Below the pieces are notes generated by a model, which searched no databases, was not told the DNA's origin, and was given only the letters and a program-made list of their open reading frames with translations. From Emcibacter sp. (lineage in GTDB: Bacteria; Pseudomonadota; Alphaproteobacteria; Sphingomonadales; Emcibacteraceae): a DNA stretch of 64,000 nucleotides. A program made the translations under genes and the position numbers. Location: NCBI GenBank assembly GCA_021647465.1, contig JAKIUQ010000001.1:271923-335922 (forward strand), read 5' to 3'. Positions 27,229 to 35,750 of this stretch are shown here, one piece after another (position 1 is the first letter of the stretch; the number at the start of each line of letters is the position of its first letter).

Positions 27229-27268
27229 CTAGAATGATTGGAACCGTACTAGAATGATTGGAACCGTA
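27229..27268. repeat. Perfect 20-bp tandem duplication across the ldtR stop codon
   Basis: The unit CTAGAATGATTGGAACCGTA occurs twice without a gap at 27229-27248 and 27249-27268. The gene-proximal copy encodes the last residues and the TAG stop of the MarR-family gene (27249-27251); the other copy lies just beyond the stop, so the protein is unaffected. It looks like a recent slippage or replication duplication. Confidence 0.9.
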
Positions 27269-27767
27269 ACTGATCTGACCAGAAGCTTTCTAATTTTCGC
27301 AGTGAATTACGGAGTTCAGAAACATCATCATCTTCAAATACTTTTTTCTCTTTTACAACGTCAAGATTTTCGTCAAAAAGATCACCGACTAAATCGCAGA
27401 CTTCCTTGCCTTTTGTGCTTAACCATATACGCAAGGCCCGCCTGTCATGTTCTGCCCGTTCCTGATTAATGTAACCGGATTCTACCAGTTTTTTTAGATT
27501 ATATGAAACATTTGAACCCAGATAATATCCCCGGTTGCGAAGGTCCCCAGCCGTCATTTCATGGTCACCAATATTATACAGCAATAATGCCTGAACGCTA
27601 TTTACATCATTCATGCCCACGCTGTCCAATCGGTTTTTGACAATATCAAGCATTCTTCGATGGAGCCTTTCAATTAAGCGAAGGCATTCCAAAAAATTCA
27701 ATTTTGATCTCGCTTCTGGGGTCTCATGCCCCCCAATCAAACTGCTGCTATGGCCTAACGATGACAT
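27249..27767 (-). CDS. MarR/LdtR-type winged-helix transcriptional regulator
   Basis: A 172-residue regulator. I chose ATG 27767, preceded by AGGGA at good spacing, over ATG 27797 which lacks a site. The core LRLIERLHRRMLDIVKNRLD, NSVQALLLYNIGDHEMTAGDLRNRGYYLGSNVSYNLKKLVESGYI and DRRALRIWLSTKG is strongly like alphaproteobacterial LdtR-type MarR proteins. It lies between divergent hemB and downstream hemA. Its ligand and targets are unknown; local control of hemB or hemA is possible. The last codons sit in a tandem duplication. Confidence 0.86.
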   Translation of the reverse strand: MSSLGHSSSLIGGHETPEARSKLNFLECLRLIERLHRRMLDIVKNRLDSVGMNDVNSVQALLLYNIGDHEMTAGDLRNRGYYLGSNVSYNLKKLVESGYINQERAEHDRRALRIWLSTKGKEVCDLVGDLFDENLDVVKEKKVFEDDDVSELRNSLRKLESFWSDQLRFQSF

Positions 27768-27913
27768 TCTAATTATCCCTGTAATATTGTAATTCATTAT
27801 GTTTCGGAATAATTATAGTATAATAACTACTAATAAGACCTTAACTAACCCAAAAACTTTTAACGTTATTCAGCTTTGCTTTTTGAAGGTAATAAACCCC
27901 AGGGAATAAATTT

Positions 27914-28921
27914 ATGAGCAACATATCAGCATCCCATTGCTACCCCTACCATCGCCCGAGAAGGAATCGCAAAAGTGATTGGTCCAGAAGGCTGGTTCGT
28001 GAAAATATATTATCTACAGATGACCTGATCTGGCCGGTTTTTGTTCAGGAAGGCACCAATGAGGCAACTGAAATAACCTCTATGCCGGGCGTCATGCGCC
28101 ATTCAATAGATTTGCTCATTCCCGAAATTGAAAAGGCGGCAGAACTGGGAATTCCGGCTATTGCCTTATTCCCCCAGACACCGCAAGAGCTAAAAACAGA
28201 TGACGGCAAAGAAGCCGTTAATCCCAATAACCTTATTTGCCGTACCATCAAAGCCATTAAGGACGCGGTTCCCGAGATTGGCATCATCTGTGATGTGGCG
28301 CTTGACCCCTATACCAACCACGGGCAGGACGGTATTATCATTGACGGCTATGTCGCCAATGAAGAAACAATAGATATATTGACCCAACAAGCCCTTATTC
28401 AAACAGAGGCCGGCTGCGATATCCTTGCCCCCTCTGATATGATGGATGGCCGTATAGGTGCCATACGGGAAGTCCTGGAAGAAAATAACCATGTCAATAC
28501 TCAAGTCATGGCTTATGCGGCGAAATATGCTTCGGCTTTTTATGGCCCCTTCCGCGAAGCCGTGGGTTCCGCAGGAAACATCAAATCAGGCGGCAAACAC
28601 AGCTACCAAATGGATCCTGCCAATAGCGACGAAGCTTTAAGGGAGGTGATGATGGATATTGATGAAGGGGCAGATATGCTCATCATAAAACCCGGAATGC
28701 CCTATCTTGATATAATCCAGCGCGTGACGCGTACATATAATTTCCCCACATATGCTTATCAGGTGAGCGGTGAATATGCCATGCTCCATGCGGCAGCTCA
28801 AAATGGCTGGCTTGACCTCGATCAGGTGATGATGGAAAGCCTGATGGCCTTCAAGAGGGCTGGCGTCTCCGGAATTTTAACATATTTTGCCCCAAAAGCT
28901 GCGGAAATTCTAAAGACTTAG
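27914..28921 (+). CDS. hemB: Delta-aminolevulinic acid dehydratase (porphobilinogen synthase)
   Basis: A 335-residue enzyme condensing two 5-aminolevulinates to porphobilinogen, the step after HemA. The Schiff-base lysines are in AYAAKYASAFYGPFR and MLIIKPGMPYLD. The metal site reads DVALDPYTNHGQDGI without the three-Cys zinc motif, so it should be the Mg-dependent form. AGGGA lies 9 bases before the ATG. It is divergent from the MarR regulator across a 146-base spacer. Confidence 0.96.
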   Translation: MSNISASHCYPYHRPRRNRKSDWSRRLVRENILSTDDLIWPVFVQEGTNEATEITSMPGVMRHSIDLLIPEIEKAAELGIPAIALFPQTPQELKTDDGKEAVNPNNLICRTIKAIKDAVPEIGIICDVALDPYTNHGQDGIIIDGYVANEETIDILTQQALIQTEAGCDILAPSDMMDGRIGAIREVLEENNHVNTQVMAYAAKYASAFYGPFREAVGSAGNIKSGGKHSYQMDPANSDEALREVMMDIDEGADMLIIKPGMPYLDIIQRVTRTYNFPTYAYQVSGEYAMLHAAAQNGWLDLDQVMMESLMAFKRAGVSGILTYFAPKAAEILKT

Positions 28922-28994
28922 ATCTCGCAAATGATTCATTCACACCCCATACGCAAGCCTGAAGGGAAAAACAGGAGGAGCCCGACTTAGCGAC

Positions 28995-29025
28995 CAAGCG
29001 GGAGCGCAGCCTTTAGCGGCGCTTG
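28995..29025. repeat. GC-rich hairpin in the hemB-motA spacer (REP-like)
   Basis: CAAGCG (28995-29000) pairs with CGCTTG (29020-29025), with CGC and GCG able to extend pairing inside. The surrounding stretch 28970-29065 is far more GC-rich than other spacers here and contains AGGAGGAGCCCGACTTAGCG, resembling a dispersed repeat rather than a promoter. Only one copy was noticed in the window, so calling it a repeat family is inference. Confidence 0.35.
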
Positions 29026-29041
29026 AGCGTAATCCAAAGAA

Positions 29042-29074
29042 AATAAATATTTCGTCGCGGCGAGGATATTTATT
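29042..29074. terminator. Possible bidirectional terminator hairpin between hemB and motA
   Basis: AATAAATAT (29042-29050) and ATATTTATT (29066-29074) are perfect inverted repeats around a 15-base GC-rich loop containing TCG-CCG-CGA self-pairing (minus strand). The genes on either side converge here, so a shared terminator is expected. The outer stem is AT-only, which weakens the case. Confidence 0.35.
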
Positions 29075-29075
29075 A

Positions 29076-29951
29076 TCAGGTCAATAAATCATTGGGTAAT
29101 TCATTTATGACTTCATCAAGTTCATAGAAAGTTGGCTGCAAATGTCCCGGGATACTTTTTCGGCCAATTTCGACGGAAATTTGCGGTGCATTACCATGCA
29201 AATGCGAGATGATTACATCCTTTACCACATTAAAAAAGTGGCTCTCTTCATCAATGACCTGCTGCAGCCTGACCGCCCATGGGGCCGCAATCGTATAAGA
29301 GATCAGAATACCAAGAAAGGTGCCCACAAGGGCCCCGCCAATCATGGCGCCAAGTACTTCAACCGGTTGGTCAATACTGCCCATGGTTTTAATAATGCCC
29401 AGAACCGCAGCAACAATACCAAGGGCCGGAAATGCCTCGCCCACATACGCTAAAGCATGGGCGCCTTCACTTTCTTCGTGATGATGTTTTTCAAGGTCTT
29501 TGATCAAGACGTCTTCTACCTGATAGGGGTCATCAAAATTCATTGTCGTCATGCGCAAATAATCGCAGATAAAATCCGTCACATGATGATCCGCGCTTAC
29601 CCGTTCAAAATTATTGAAAATTTTGCTCTCATGAATGTCTTCAATATGAGCTTCCAAAGCAATCACGCCTTTGGTCTTGATAAGCTTTGTCAGTAAAAAC
29701 ATCAAAGACAATAAATCAAGATAGTCTTGTGGTTTCCATTTGGGGCCTTTAATGGCATGACCAAGTCCCTTCATACCTTTTTTAGCAATGCCGCCGCCAT
29801 TGGCAACCATATATGACCCGGCAGCAGCGCCGCCAATCATCATTGCTTCCAAAGGCAAAGCCTTCAATACAGGTGCCATTTTACCACCGGCAAGCACAAA
29901 TCCACCGAAAACCATACACATGGTAAAAATCAAACCAATAATAACAAGCAT
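29076..29951 (-). CDS. motA: Flagellar motor stator protein MotA
   Basis: A 291-residue inner-membrane proton-channel subunit. It has two N-terminal membrane helices, a large cytoplasmic domain with the rotor-facing charges (around ESKIFNNFERV), and two C-terminal helices with the conserved Pro residues in VGEAFPALGIVAAVLGIIKTMG and GTFLGILISYTIAAPW. Its partner motB is on the opposite strand 2.9 kb away. The gene is monocistronic on the minus strand. Confidence 0.94.
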   Translation of the reverse strand: MLVIIGLIFTMCMVFGGFVLAGGKMAPVLKALPLEAMMIGGAAAGSYMVANGGGIAKKGMKGLGHAIKGPKWKPQDYLDLLSLMFLLTKLIKTKGVIALEAHIEDIHESKIFNNFERVSADHHVTDFICDYLRMTTMNFDDPYQVEDVLIKDLEKHHHEESEGAHALAYVGEAFPALGIVAAVLGIIKTMGSIDQPVEVLGAMIGGALVGTFLGILISYTIAAPWAVRLQQVIDEESHFFNVVKDVIISHLHGNAPQISVEIGRKSIPGHLQPTFYELDEVINELPNDLLT

Positions 29952-30117
29952 ATTAACTGAAGCCTCTTTTAGCCTTATAAATTTCTTTGAGAACAGAAAA
30001 TCTGTCCCTATTTGAGACAGTTATAAGAAAAGGATGTTAAAAAAGTCTTATTTTGGAGAAAGTTTTAATTAAAATATTTTCATGAGGTAATCATAAAGAA
30101 ATACTCTAGGGCCACAG

Positions 30118-31068
30118 TTACATATAGGTACCGCTCATTTCGACAACATCTCCGCCAAAACTGAGCTTGTAACGGGCGATATCCGCGGCTTTCGTCGTGT
30201 TTATTCCGCCAAAGTCCAATGTTTCCACGCCCGCTTGCTGTAGCCTGAGCATCATCCGCCATAGAAGAAGATTTAGCGCGCGGCATTTTCGACCTTCCTT
30301 CCCGTTCCAGCCAATATGGTAGGTTGCCGACTTTCCATGACGCAAAACCAGAATTCCCGAGATAGGAGGACTATGCGGTGAATCCGGCTCTTTTTTAACC
30401 GCAAAAGCCGTAAACACCCCCTGCTCCGGAGAATAAATCTGACCGTAGCTTTTACTCAATTCTGCGGGAAGCCCCTGATATTTTTTTTCTTTTTGCTGGC
30501 GACGTTCTTTTTTTAATAACCAATCCGCATAAAGAGAATTATGATCGCCAAAAATTACCTCAAAACCACTTTTTTCTGCCTTGCGAATATCTGTTCGGTT
30601 TTTGCCATATAGATTTTTCCAAAGCGCGTCTTCTGATACGGTAAGGTCAATAAGCACCGTGGAGTTTCCCGTTATGATCTCACGAAACCCCATATCCTCA
30701 TATTTCTCCATTCCGGCTTTTTCTTCGGGATTAAAAGCAAAGAGATTAAATCTTTTTAGCGGATATCGCGCGCGAATATTTTGCAGAATTTCTTTCTGCT
30801 GAACTATGGTAATTGTTTTCAGCCAAACGGGCCCCTTGAGCAAAAAAGAAAACCGTAAAAAACCCAAATAACGCCGCGTAATGATTTGACCAATCGCAAC
30901 AGCTTCGCCATTATCACAGGCAACAAACCTGCTCACCTCGCGATTATTCTGCTCAAATATCGCGCCGTAAGCCCAGGCCTGCTGAAAAGCACAACGTTCA
31001 GCCCGATTTAGCAAAATATCCCATTCTTTCTGAGATATGCCATTCCAATTGATATTAATTTGTGACAT
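30118..31068 (-). CDS. FemAB/GNAT-fold (lipid II peptidyl- or acyltransferase-like) protein
   Basis: A 316-residue protein with two GNAT-like halves, typical of the FemAB family that uses aminoacyl-tRNA or acyl donors. Seen motifs are CAFQQAWAYG near the N-terminus, LWKNLYGKNRTDIRKAEKSGFEV in the middle and LLLWRMMLRLQQAGVETLDFGGI near the C-terminus. Members act in peptidoglycan bridge synthesis or exopolysaccharide modification; the substrate cannot be told. It has no signal peptide. It lies upstream of motA in the same direction, 166 bases away. Confidence 0.82.
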   Translation of the reverse strand: MSQININWNGISQKEWDILLNRAERCAFQQAWAYGAIFEQNNREVSRFVACDNGEAVAIGQIITRRYLGFLRFSFLLKGPVWLKTITIVQQKEILQNIRARYPLKRFNLFAFNPEEKAGMEKYEDMGFREIITGNSTVLIDLTVSEDALWKNLYGKNRTDIRKAEKSGFEVIFGDHNSLYADWLLKKERRQQKEKKYQGLPAELSKSYGQIYSPEQGVFTAFAVKKEPDSPHSPPISGILVLRHGKSATYHIGWNGKEGRKCRALNLLLWRMMLRLQQAGVETLDFGGINTTKAADIARYKLSFGGDVVEMSGTYM

Positions 31069-31147
31069 CTTTTCTTTATATTAACCATAAAAGCTATATG
31101 AATAGTCACAGGTTACAGATTTTAAAATTAAATTAAACGGTTATTCT

Positions 31148-31348
31148 ATGTTTGGCAGAAAAAAAATTATACGAACCGTTATGGGGCATGAAATTCCAGC
31201 GCCAAAACCAACCAAATGGGCCTATTATTATATTCTTAAATATATTGCCCTGCCCATTTGTTTGATTTTAACGGGGATGGACATCATTCTGTATTTCTTC
31301 TTTAAGTATGTTTTTGATAGCTGCTACGGCGTATTTTGCCTTATTTAA
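31148..31348 (+). CDS. Small single-pass membrane protein, unknown
   Basis: A 66-residue protein starting MFGRKKIIRTVMGHEIPAPKP with a basic N-terminus, then one or two hydrophobic stretches (ILKYIALPICLILTGMDIILYFFF) and the tail KYVFDSCYGVFCLI with two Cys. I do not recognise a family. The composition and its position, divergent from the FemAB gene and 113 bases ahead of the ammonia-lyase, make it likely to be real. The ribosome-binding site is weak. Confidence 0.6.
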   Translation: MFGRKKIIRTVMGHEIPAPKPTKWAYYYILKYIALPICLILTGMDIILYFFFKYVFDSCYGVFCLI

Positions 31349-31461
31349 CCAGAATGTGATTTGGCGTTAATCTTGCCATATTAAAATTATTTTGGACTTT
31401 TCCCCTTAAAAACAATATATCATGCAGAAAATGAACCATTTTTACTATTAAGTTCGGACTG

Positions 31462-32697
31462 ATGATGAATAAAACGACGCATTCGGTAACCTTCGAAGAT
31501 ATTCAAAAAGCGGCGAAGGCTTTAAAAGGGGCGATCATAGCAACGCCCTTGAACAAATCTATCACCCTCTCTAAATTGACCGGTGCTGAAATTTATCTGA
31601 AATTTGAAAACCTCCAATTTACCGCCTCCTTTAAAGAACGCGGCGCGTTGAACAAATTAACCAATCTGACCGATAAACAAAAGCAGACCGGCGTTATCGC
31701 GGCTTCGGCGGGAAATCATGCCCAAGGGGTGGCTTACCATGGCAGCCGGTTAAAAATTCCAACCACAATTGTTATGCCTGTCAACACGCCCTTTGTTAAG
31801 GTGCGCCAGACCGAAGAATATGGGGCGAAAGTTATTCTTACGGGCGAACGTTTTGACGATACTGCCGCGCAGGCCGAAAAAATTGCCCGGGAGAAAAATT
31901 TAACATTGGTTCACCCCTTTGACGATCTGGATGTTATTGCCGGACAAGGTACCATTGGGCTTGAATTAATGGCGGCCTGCCCCGACCTTGATATTATTCT
32001 GGTTCCCGTGGGCGGCGGTGGCTTGATTTCCGGCGTTGCTCTGGCAGCAAAACATATTAATCCACAGATAAAGATTATTGGCGTTCAGGCTGAGCGTTTT
32101 CCCTCCCTTCACCGCGCCCTTAACAATTATGACTATCAACAGCAAGGCTCCACATTAGCCGAAGGGATCGCGGTTAAAAATATTGGCCGCAAAACTTATC
32201 CAATATGTAAGGATTTAATGGATGATATGTTGCTGGTTTCTGAAGATGCTCTGGAAGAAGCCGTATGTTTGTTGATGACCATTGAAAAAACAGTGCCTGA
32301 GGGGGCTGGAGCTGCACCGCTTGCCGCCGTCATCAGCAATCCTGAAATTTTCAAAGATAAAAAAGTGGCCATGATTATCAGCGGCGGCAATATCGATCCC
32401 CGCCTGCTTGCGTCGCTGCTTATGCGCGGCTTGGTTCGGGAAGGCCGAATCACGCGATTGCGCATTGTCTTGCTTGATGTTCCGGGGGCTTTGGCTCAGA
32501 TCACGGAAATCATTGGTGGCCTTGGCGGCAATATCATTGATGTCTCCCATCACCGGTTATTCACGGAGCTGCCCGCCAAGGAAACTTATTCCAACGTAAC
32601 CCTTGAAACACGGGACAGAGAGAATTTACAGGATATCCTGAACGGCCTGCGATCTGCGGGTTTTACCGTTCATGTTAACCGTTCTTCTGATTTATAG
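31462..32697 (+). CDS. ilvA: Threonine ammonia-lyase
   Basis: A 411-residue PLP enzyme deaminating threonine to 2-oxobutyrate, with a C-terminal ACT domain (about 335-405). The PLP-lysine is in TASFKERGALNKL, the phosphate loop is PVGGGGLISG, and SAGNHAQGVA is conserved. A single ACT domain and this length fit the shorter IlvA/TdcB type. Two adjacent ATGs (31462, 31465) are possible. It may be used biosynthetically or catabolically; context does not decide. Confidence 0.93.
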   Translation: MMNKTTHSVTFEDIQKAAKALKGAIIATPLNKSITLSKLTGAEIYLKFENLQFTASFKERGALNKLTNLTDKQKQTGVIAASAGNHAQGVAYHGSRLKIPTTIVMPVNTPFVKVRQTEEYGAKVILTGERFDDTAAQAEKIAREKNLTLVHPFDDLDVIAGQGTIGLELMAACPDLDIILVPVGGGGLISGVALAAKHINPQIKIIGVQAERFPSLHRALNNYDYQQQGSTLAEGIAVKNIGRKTYPICKDLMDDMLLVSEDALEEAVCLLMTIEKTVPEGAGAAPLAAVISNPEIFKDKKVAMIISGGNIDPRLLASLLMRGLVREGRITRLRIVLLDVPGALAQITEIIGGLGGNIIDVSHHRLFTELPAKETYSNVTLETRDRENLQDILNGLRSAGFTVHVNRSSDL

Positions 32698-32807
32698 TTA
32701 CCCTTCTTTTGATTATAGTTAACAGACTAACATTATGTTAACCTTAGGGTCGCATTATGCTGTTTAAAGGCCTTTAAAAATAACAGAGAACTAAGTGGTG
32801 ATGAAAA

Positions 32808-33686
32808 ATGGCGGATGATGCTCGCCCGATAATTATTAAGCGTATTAAGAAAGTATCCGGCGGCGCTCATGGCGGCGCCTGGAAAGTGGCTTATGCCGAT
32901 TTTGTAACCGCAATGATGGCCTTTTTTATGCTGTTATGGTTACTGAACGCCACGACCAAAGAACAAAAAGAAGGACTGGCAGAATATTTCACGCCAACGA
33001 CCGCATCAACCAGTTCATCATCAGGTTCTGACGGTATTCTTGGCGGCGTTTCTTTGAATTCAGACGGGGCGCAAGCCAGCGCCGTAACGGTATCAATCCC
33101 CGCAACAGAAGAAGTGGCCGCTAAAGAAACAGACAAAGAAGACACGGTCTCCGAGGAAGCAAAATTTGCGGCGATGGTGGCTAAAAAAGAACAGGCTTAT
33201 TTTGAACAAATGTCTGAAGAAATTAAAGTCGCGATTCAGGAAAGTCCTGAATTATCCAAATTACAGGATCAGATGCTTCTGGATATTACCGAAGATGGCA
33301 TGCGGATTCAATTGGTCGATAAAGACAATCGCGCCATGTTTCGATCAGGATCAGCAGAATTATATAATTATGCTGAAAAGATGATTCAAGCCGTTGCGGC
33401 CATTGTGGTCAAAATGCCAAACCGCATTTCAATTACCGGCCATACGGACGCCGCCCCCTTTACAAGCAGGAAAAATTACAGCAATTGGGAGCTTAGTGCG
33501 GATAGAGCCAATGCGACGCGGCGCGTGTTAAGTGCGGCAAATGTATCTGTCAACAGGATCGCCGAAGTCCTCGGCAAAGCGTCAACTGAACCCCTGCTTC
33601 CTGATCGGCCCATGCGCGCGGAAAACAGGCGCATTACCATATTACTTCTTAGGGAATCCCCGTCCCTTCCTGCCGACTTTATGTAG
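32808..33686 (+). CDS. motB: Flagellar motor stator protein MotB
   Basis: A 292-residue stator subunit. The N-terminal motif GGAHGGAWKVAYADFVTAMMAFFMLLWLL contains the membrane helix and the proton-carrying Asp (in YADFVTAMMAFF). A long plug/linker region is followed by an OmpA-like peptidoglycan-binding domain (about 170-285) with ISITGHTDAAPF and NWELSADRANATRRVL. It is separate from motA and faces the other way. Confidence 0.94.
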   Translation: MADDARPIIIKRIKKVSGGAHGGAWKVAYADFVTAMMAFFMLLWLLNATTKEQKEGLAEYFTPTTASTSSSSGSDGILGGVSLNSDGAQASAVTVSIPATEEVAAKETDKEDTVSEEAKFAAMVAKKEQAYFEQMSEEIKVAIQESPELSKLQDQMLLDITEDGMRIQLVDKDNRAMFRSGSAELYNYAEKMIQAVAAIVVKMPNRISITGHTDAAPFTSRKNYSNWELSADRANATRRVLSAANVSVNRIAEVLGKASTEPLLPDRPMRAENRRITILLLRESPSLPADFM

Positions 33687-33809
33687 AAGCCTTCACTTTT
33701 AATTTTTTTTCAGAGACAGCGCAATTCACCCTTGCTATTATGTAGTAAGCATTCAAAATACATTGATAATATGTTATTTTGATAAAGGGTGATTCTGGGA
33801 ATATTTTCT

Positions 33810-35666
33810 ATGGAACTGTTGCAGTCTTCGGTCCAGATGTGGGCAACATTTGCGGTTATTCTCGGAGCTATTATTTTCTATGCCATGGATCGATTCGCCA
33901 TGGAGATTACGTCACTTGGCACCATATCTGTCCTGTTATTATTATTTCATTTTATGCCTGTGACAGATGCGAGCGGGATAAGTATCCTCGACCTGAAAAC
34001 CTTGTTTTCCGGCTTTGCCGACCCGGCCCTGATCACCATACTGGCTCTGCTGGTCATTGGACAGGGTATGGTTCAAACCGGCGCATTGGAGACGCCGGCT
34101 CAACATATCGTCCGCCATGGAATGCTATATCCCCGAAGAATTATTTTGGCTTGCCTCATCGCCGTTATGGTGATCAGTGCCCTTTTGAATAATACACCGG
34201 TTGTGGTAATTTTTATCCCAATCATGATCACCCTGATGGACAAGATGGATAAATCTGCGGGACTGGTTCTTATGCCGCTGAGTTTTGTGGCAATATTAGG
34301 GGGTATGACCACATTAATCGGCTCAAGCACTAATCTTCTCGTGGCCGGAAGTTATAAAAGTCATACGGGGATTGATATTGGTTTTTTTGATTTTACTATC
34401 CCCGGACTTTTTCTGGCGTCGCTGGGATTGCTATATGTGTTTTTCATCGCCCCTCTCATTCTGCCCAGAAAGCTCTCCACGACCAGTGACAACACTAAAT
34501 TTATTACCGGCAAACAATTCATTGTTCAGCTTGACCTTGTTGACGGAAACTCTCTCCTTGGGAAAAAATCAATAGCCGGCATGTTTCCCGACTTGTCCCG
34601 TATGACGGTTCGGCTTGTACAAAGAGGGCATAAAACCTATTTGCCGCCGTTTGACGATATTACCTTTCAAGAAGGCGATTCAATCATTCTTGCGACAACA
34701 CGGGCCATTTTAAGTGAAAAAATATCCAAAGATCCCAGCTTGCTCAAGGGTATTTTGACATTGCCGGATCAAGATGATCAAGAGGTTTCAACAAATCAGG
34801 ACGTCGCGCGCGGGCAAAAAATATCAGAAGTTATTGTGGCCCCTGCGTCCCGCCTTGATGGCCGTACATTAGATCAAATCGGGTATCATTTGCAGGGCGG
34901 CAGCAAGATATTGGGTATTCAGCGCAGATCACGCATGATACGCACATCCCTGAATGACATCAGGCTGGAAGCTGGCGATATTTTGTTAGTGGTCGGCACC
35001 AGTGCCCAAATTAATTCACTCAGAATGAATAAAGACGTTTTGTTGATGGAATGGTCCACCCGTGAAGTCCCCATAAAATCGGATAGCTGGAAGGCGCTGG
35101 GGATTTTCACCGGTGTTGTTGCGCTGGCGTCCACCGGACTTGTCCCAATTCCCATTACGGCAACATGCGGCGCCTTTCTTATGATCGCCATGGGCTGCCT
35201 GAATATCCGGCAAGCAAGCCGTGCGGTAGACCGGCGGATATTCCTGCTTATCGGGGCGGCAATAGCCATGGGCACGTCCCTGCAGGCAACGGGCGGGGCA
35301 TCCTACCTTGCGGAAGGTTTGCTGCTTATACTGGAGGGATCCAGCGTCGCCATCATCCTGTCCGCATTTTTTCTGTTGGTTGCGCTGCTCACCAACCTGT
35401 TAAGCAATAATGCCACGGCCGTACTTTTTACGCCTATTGCCATTAATATTGCCAATCAATTGGGCGTGGATCCCATGATATTTGTCACGGCCGTGATTTT
35501 TGCGGCAAACTGTTCCTTTGCGACCCCTATGGGCTATCAAACAAATCTTTTGGTCATGGGCCCGGGCAATTATAAATTCAAAGATTTTATGAAAGTCGGC
35601 GTCCCCTTGATTATTCTTTTATGGATAGGTTATTCTCTATTCGCACCCTGGTATTATAATTTATAA
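33810..35666 (+). CDS. SLC13-family permease with two TrkA-C (RCK_C) domains
   Basis: A 618-residue transporter. I chose ATG 33810, with GGGA 9 bases upstream, over the GTG at 33789. Membrane segments occupy about 1-205 and 415-618, and include the SLC13/DASS-like LLNNTPVVVIFIPIM and TLIGSSTNLLVAG in the first half and LLSNNATAVLFTPIA and FATPMGYQTNLLVMGPG in the second. Two cytoplasmic TrkA-C domains sit between (about 225-305 and 330-410). Relatives carry sulfate, phosphate or dicarboxylates. The substrate is not clear here. Confidence 0.88.
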   Translation: MELLQSSVQMWATFAVILGAIIFYAMDRFAMEITSLGTISVLLLLFHFMPVTDASGISILDLKTLFSGFADPALITILALLVIGQGMVQTGALETPAQHIVRHGMLYPRRIILACLIAVMVISALLNNTPVVVIFIPIMITLMDKMDKSAGLVLMPLSFVAILGGMTTLIGSSTNLLVAGSYKSHTGIDIGFFDFTIPGLFLASLGLLYVFFIAPLILPRKLSTTSDNTKFITGKQFIVQLDLVDGNSLLGKKSIAGMFPDLSRMTVRLVQRGHKTYLPPFDDITFQEGDSIILATTRAILSEKISKDPSLLKGILTLPDQDDQEVSTNQDVARGQKISEVIVAPASRLDGRTLDQIGYHLQGGSKILGIQRRSRMIRTSLNDIRLEAGDILLVVGTSAQINSLRMNKDVLLMEWSTREVPIKSDSWKALGIFTGVVALASTGLVPIPITATCGAFLMIAMGCLNIRQASRAVDRRIFLLIGAAIAMGTSLQATGGASYLAEGLLLILEGSSVAIILSAFFLLVALLTNLLSNNATAVLFTPIAINIANQLGVDPMIFVTAVIFAANCSFATPMGYQTNLLVMGPGNYKFKDFMKVGVPLIILLWIGYSLFAPWYYNL

Positions 35667-35750
35667 ATAAAATTTTAAAATTTCAGGGTTTATTTACTTT
35701 CGGCCCATAACATAAAATCCGTTTTGACGATCTTTGCAGAAAGATGAAAT

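Noticed and set aside
27812..27824. 13-base palindrome ATTATAGTATAAT upstream of the LdtR-like gene as an operator
   Set aside because: Short, A/T-only and overlapping likely -10 elements; not distinguishable from a promoter in AT-rich DNA.
35664..35696. Inverted repeat TAAATAAA/TTTATTTA after the SLC13 gene as a terminator
   Set aside because: The stem is only A/T and no T tract follows; expected by chance in an AT-rich spacer.
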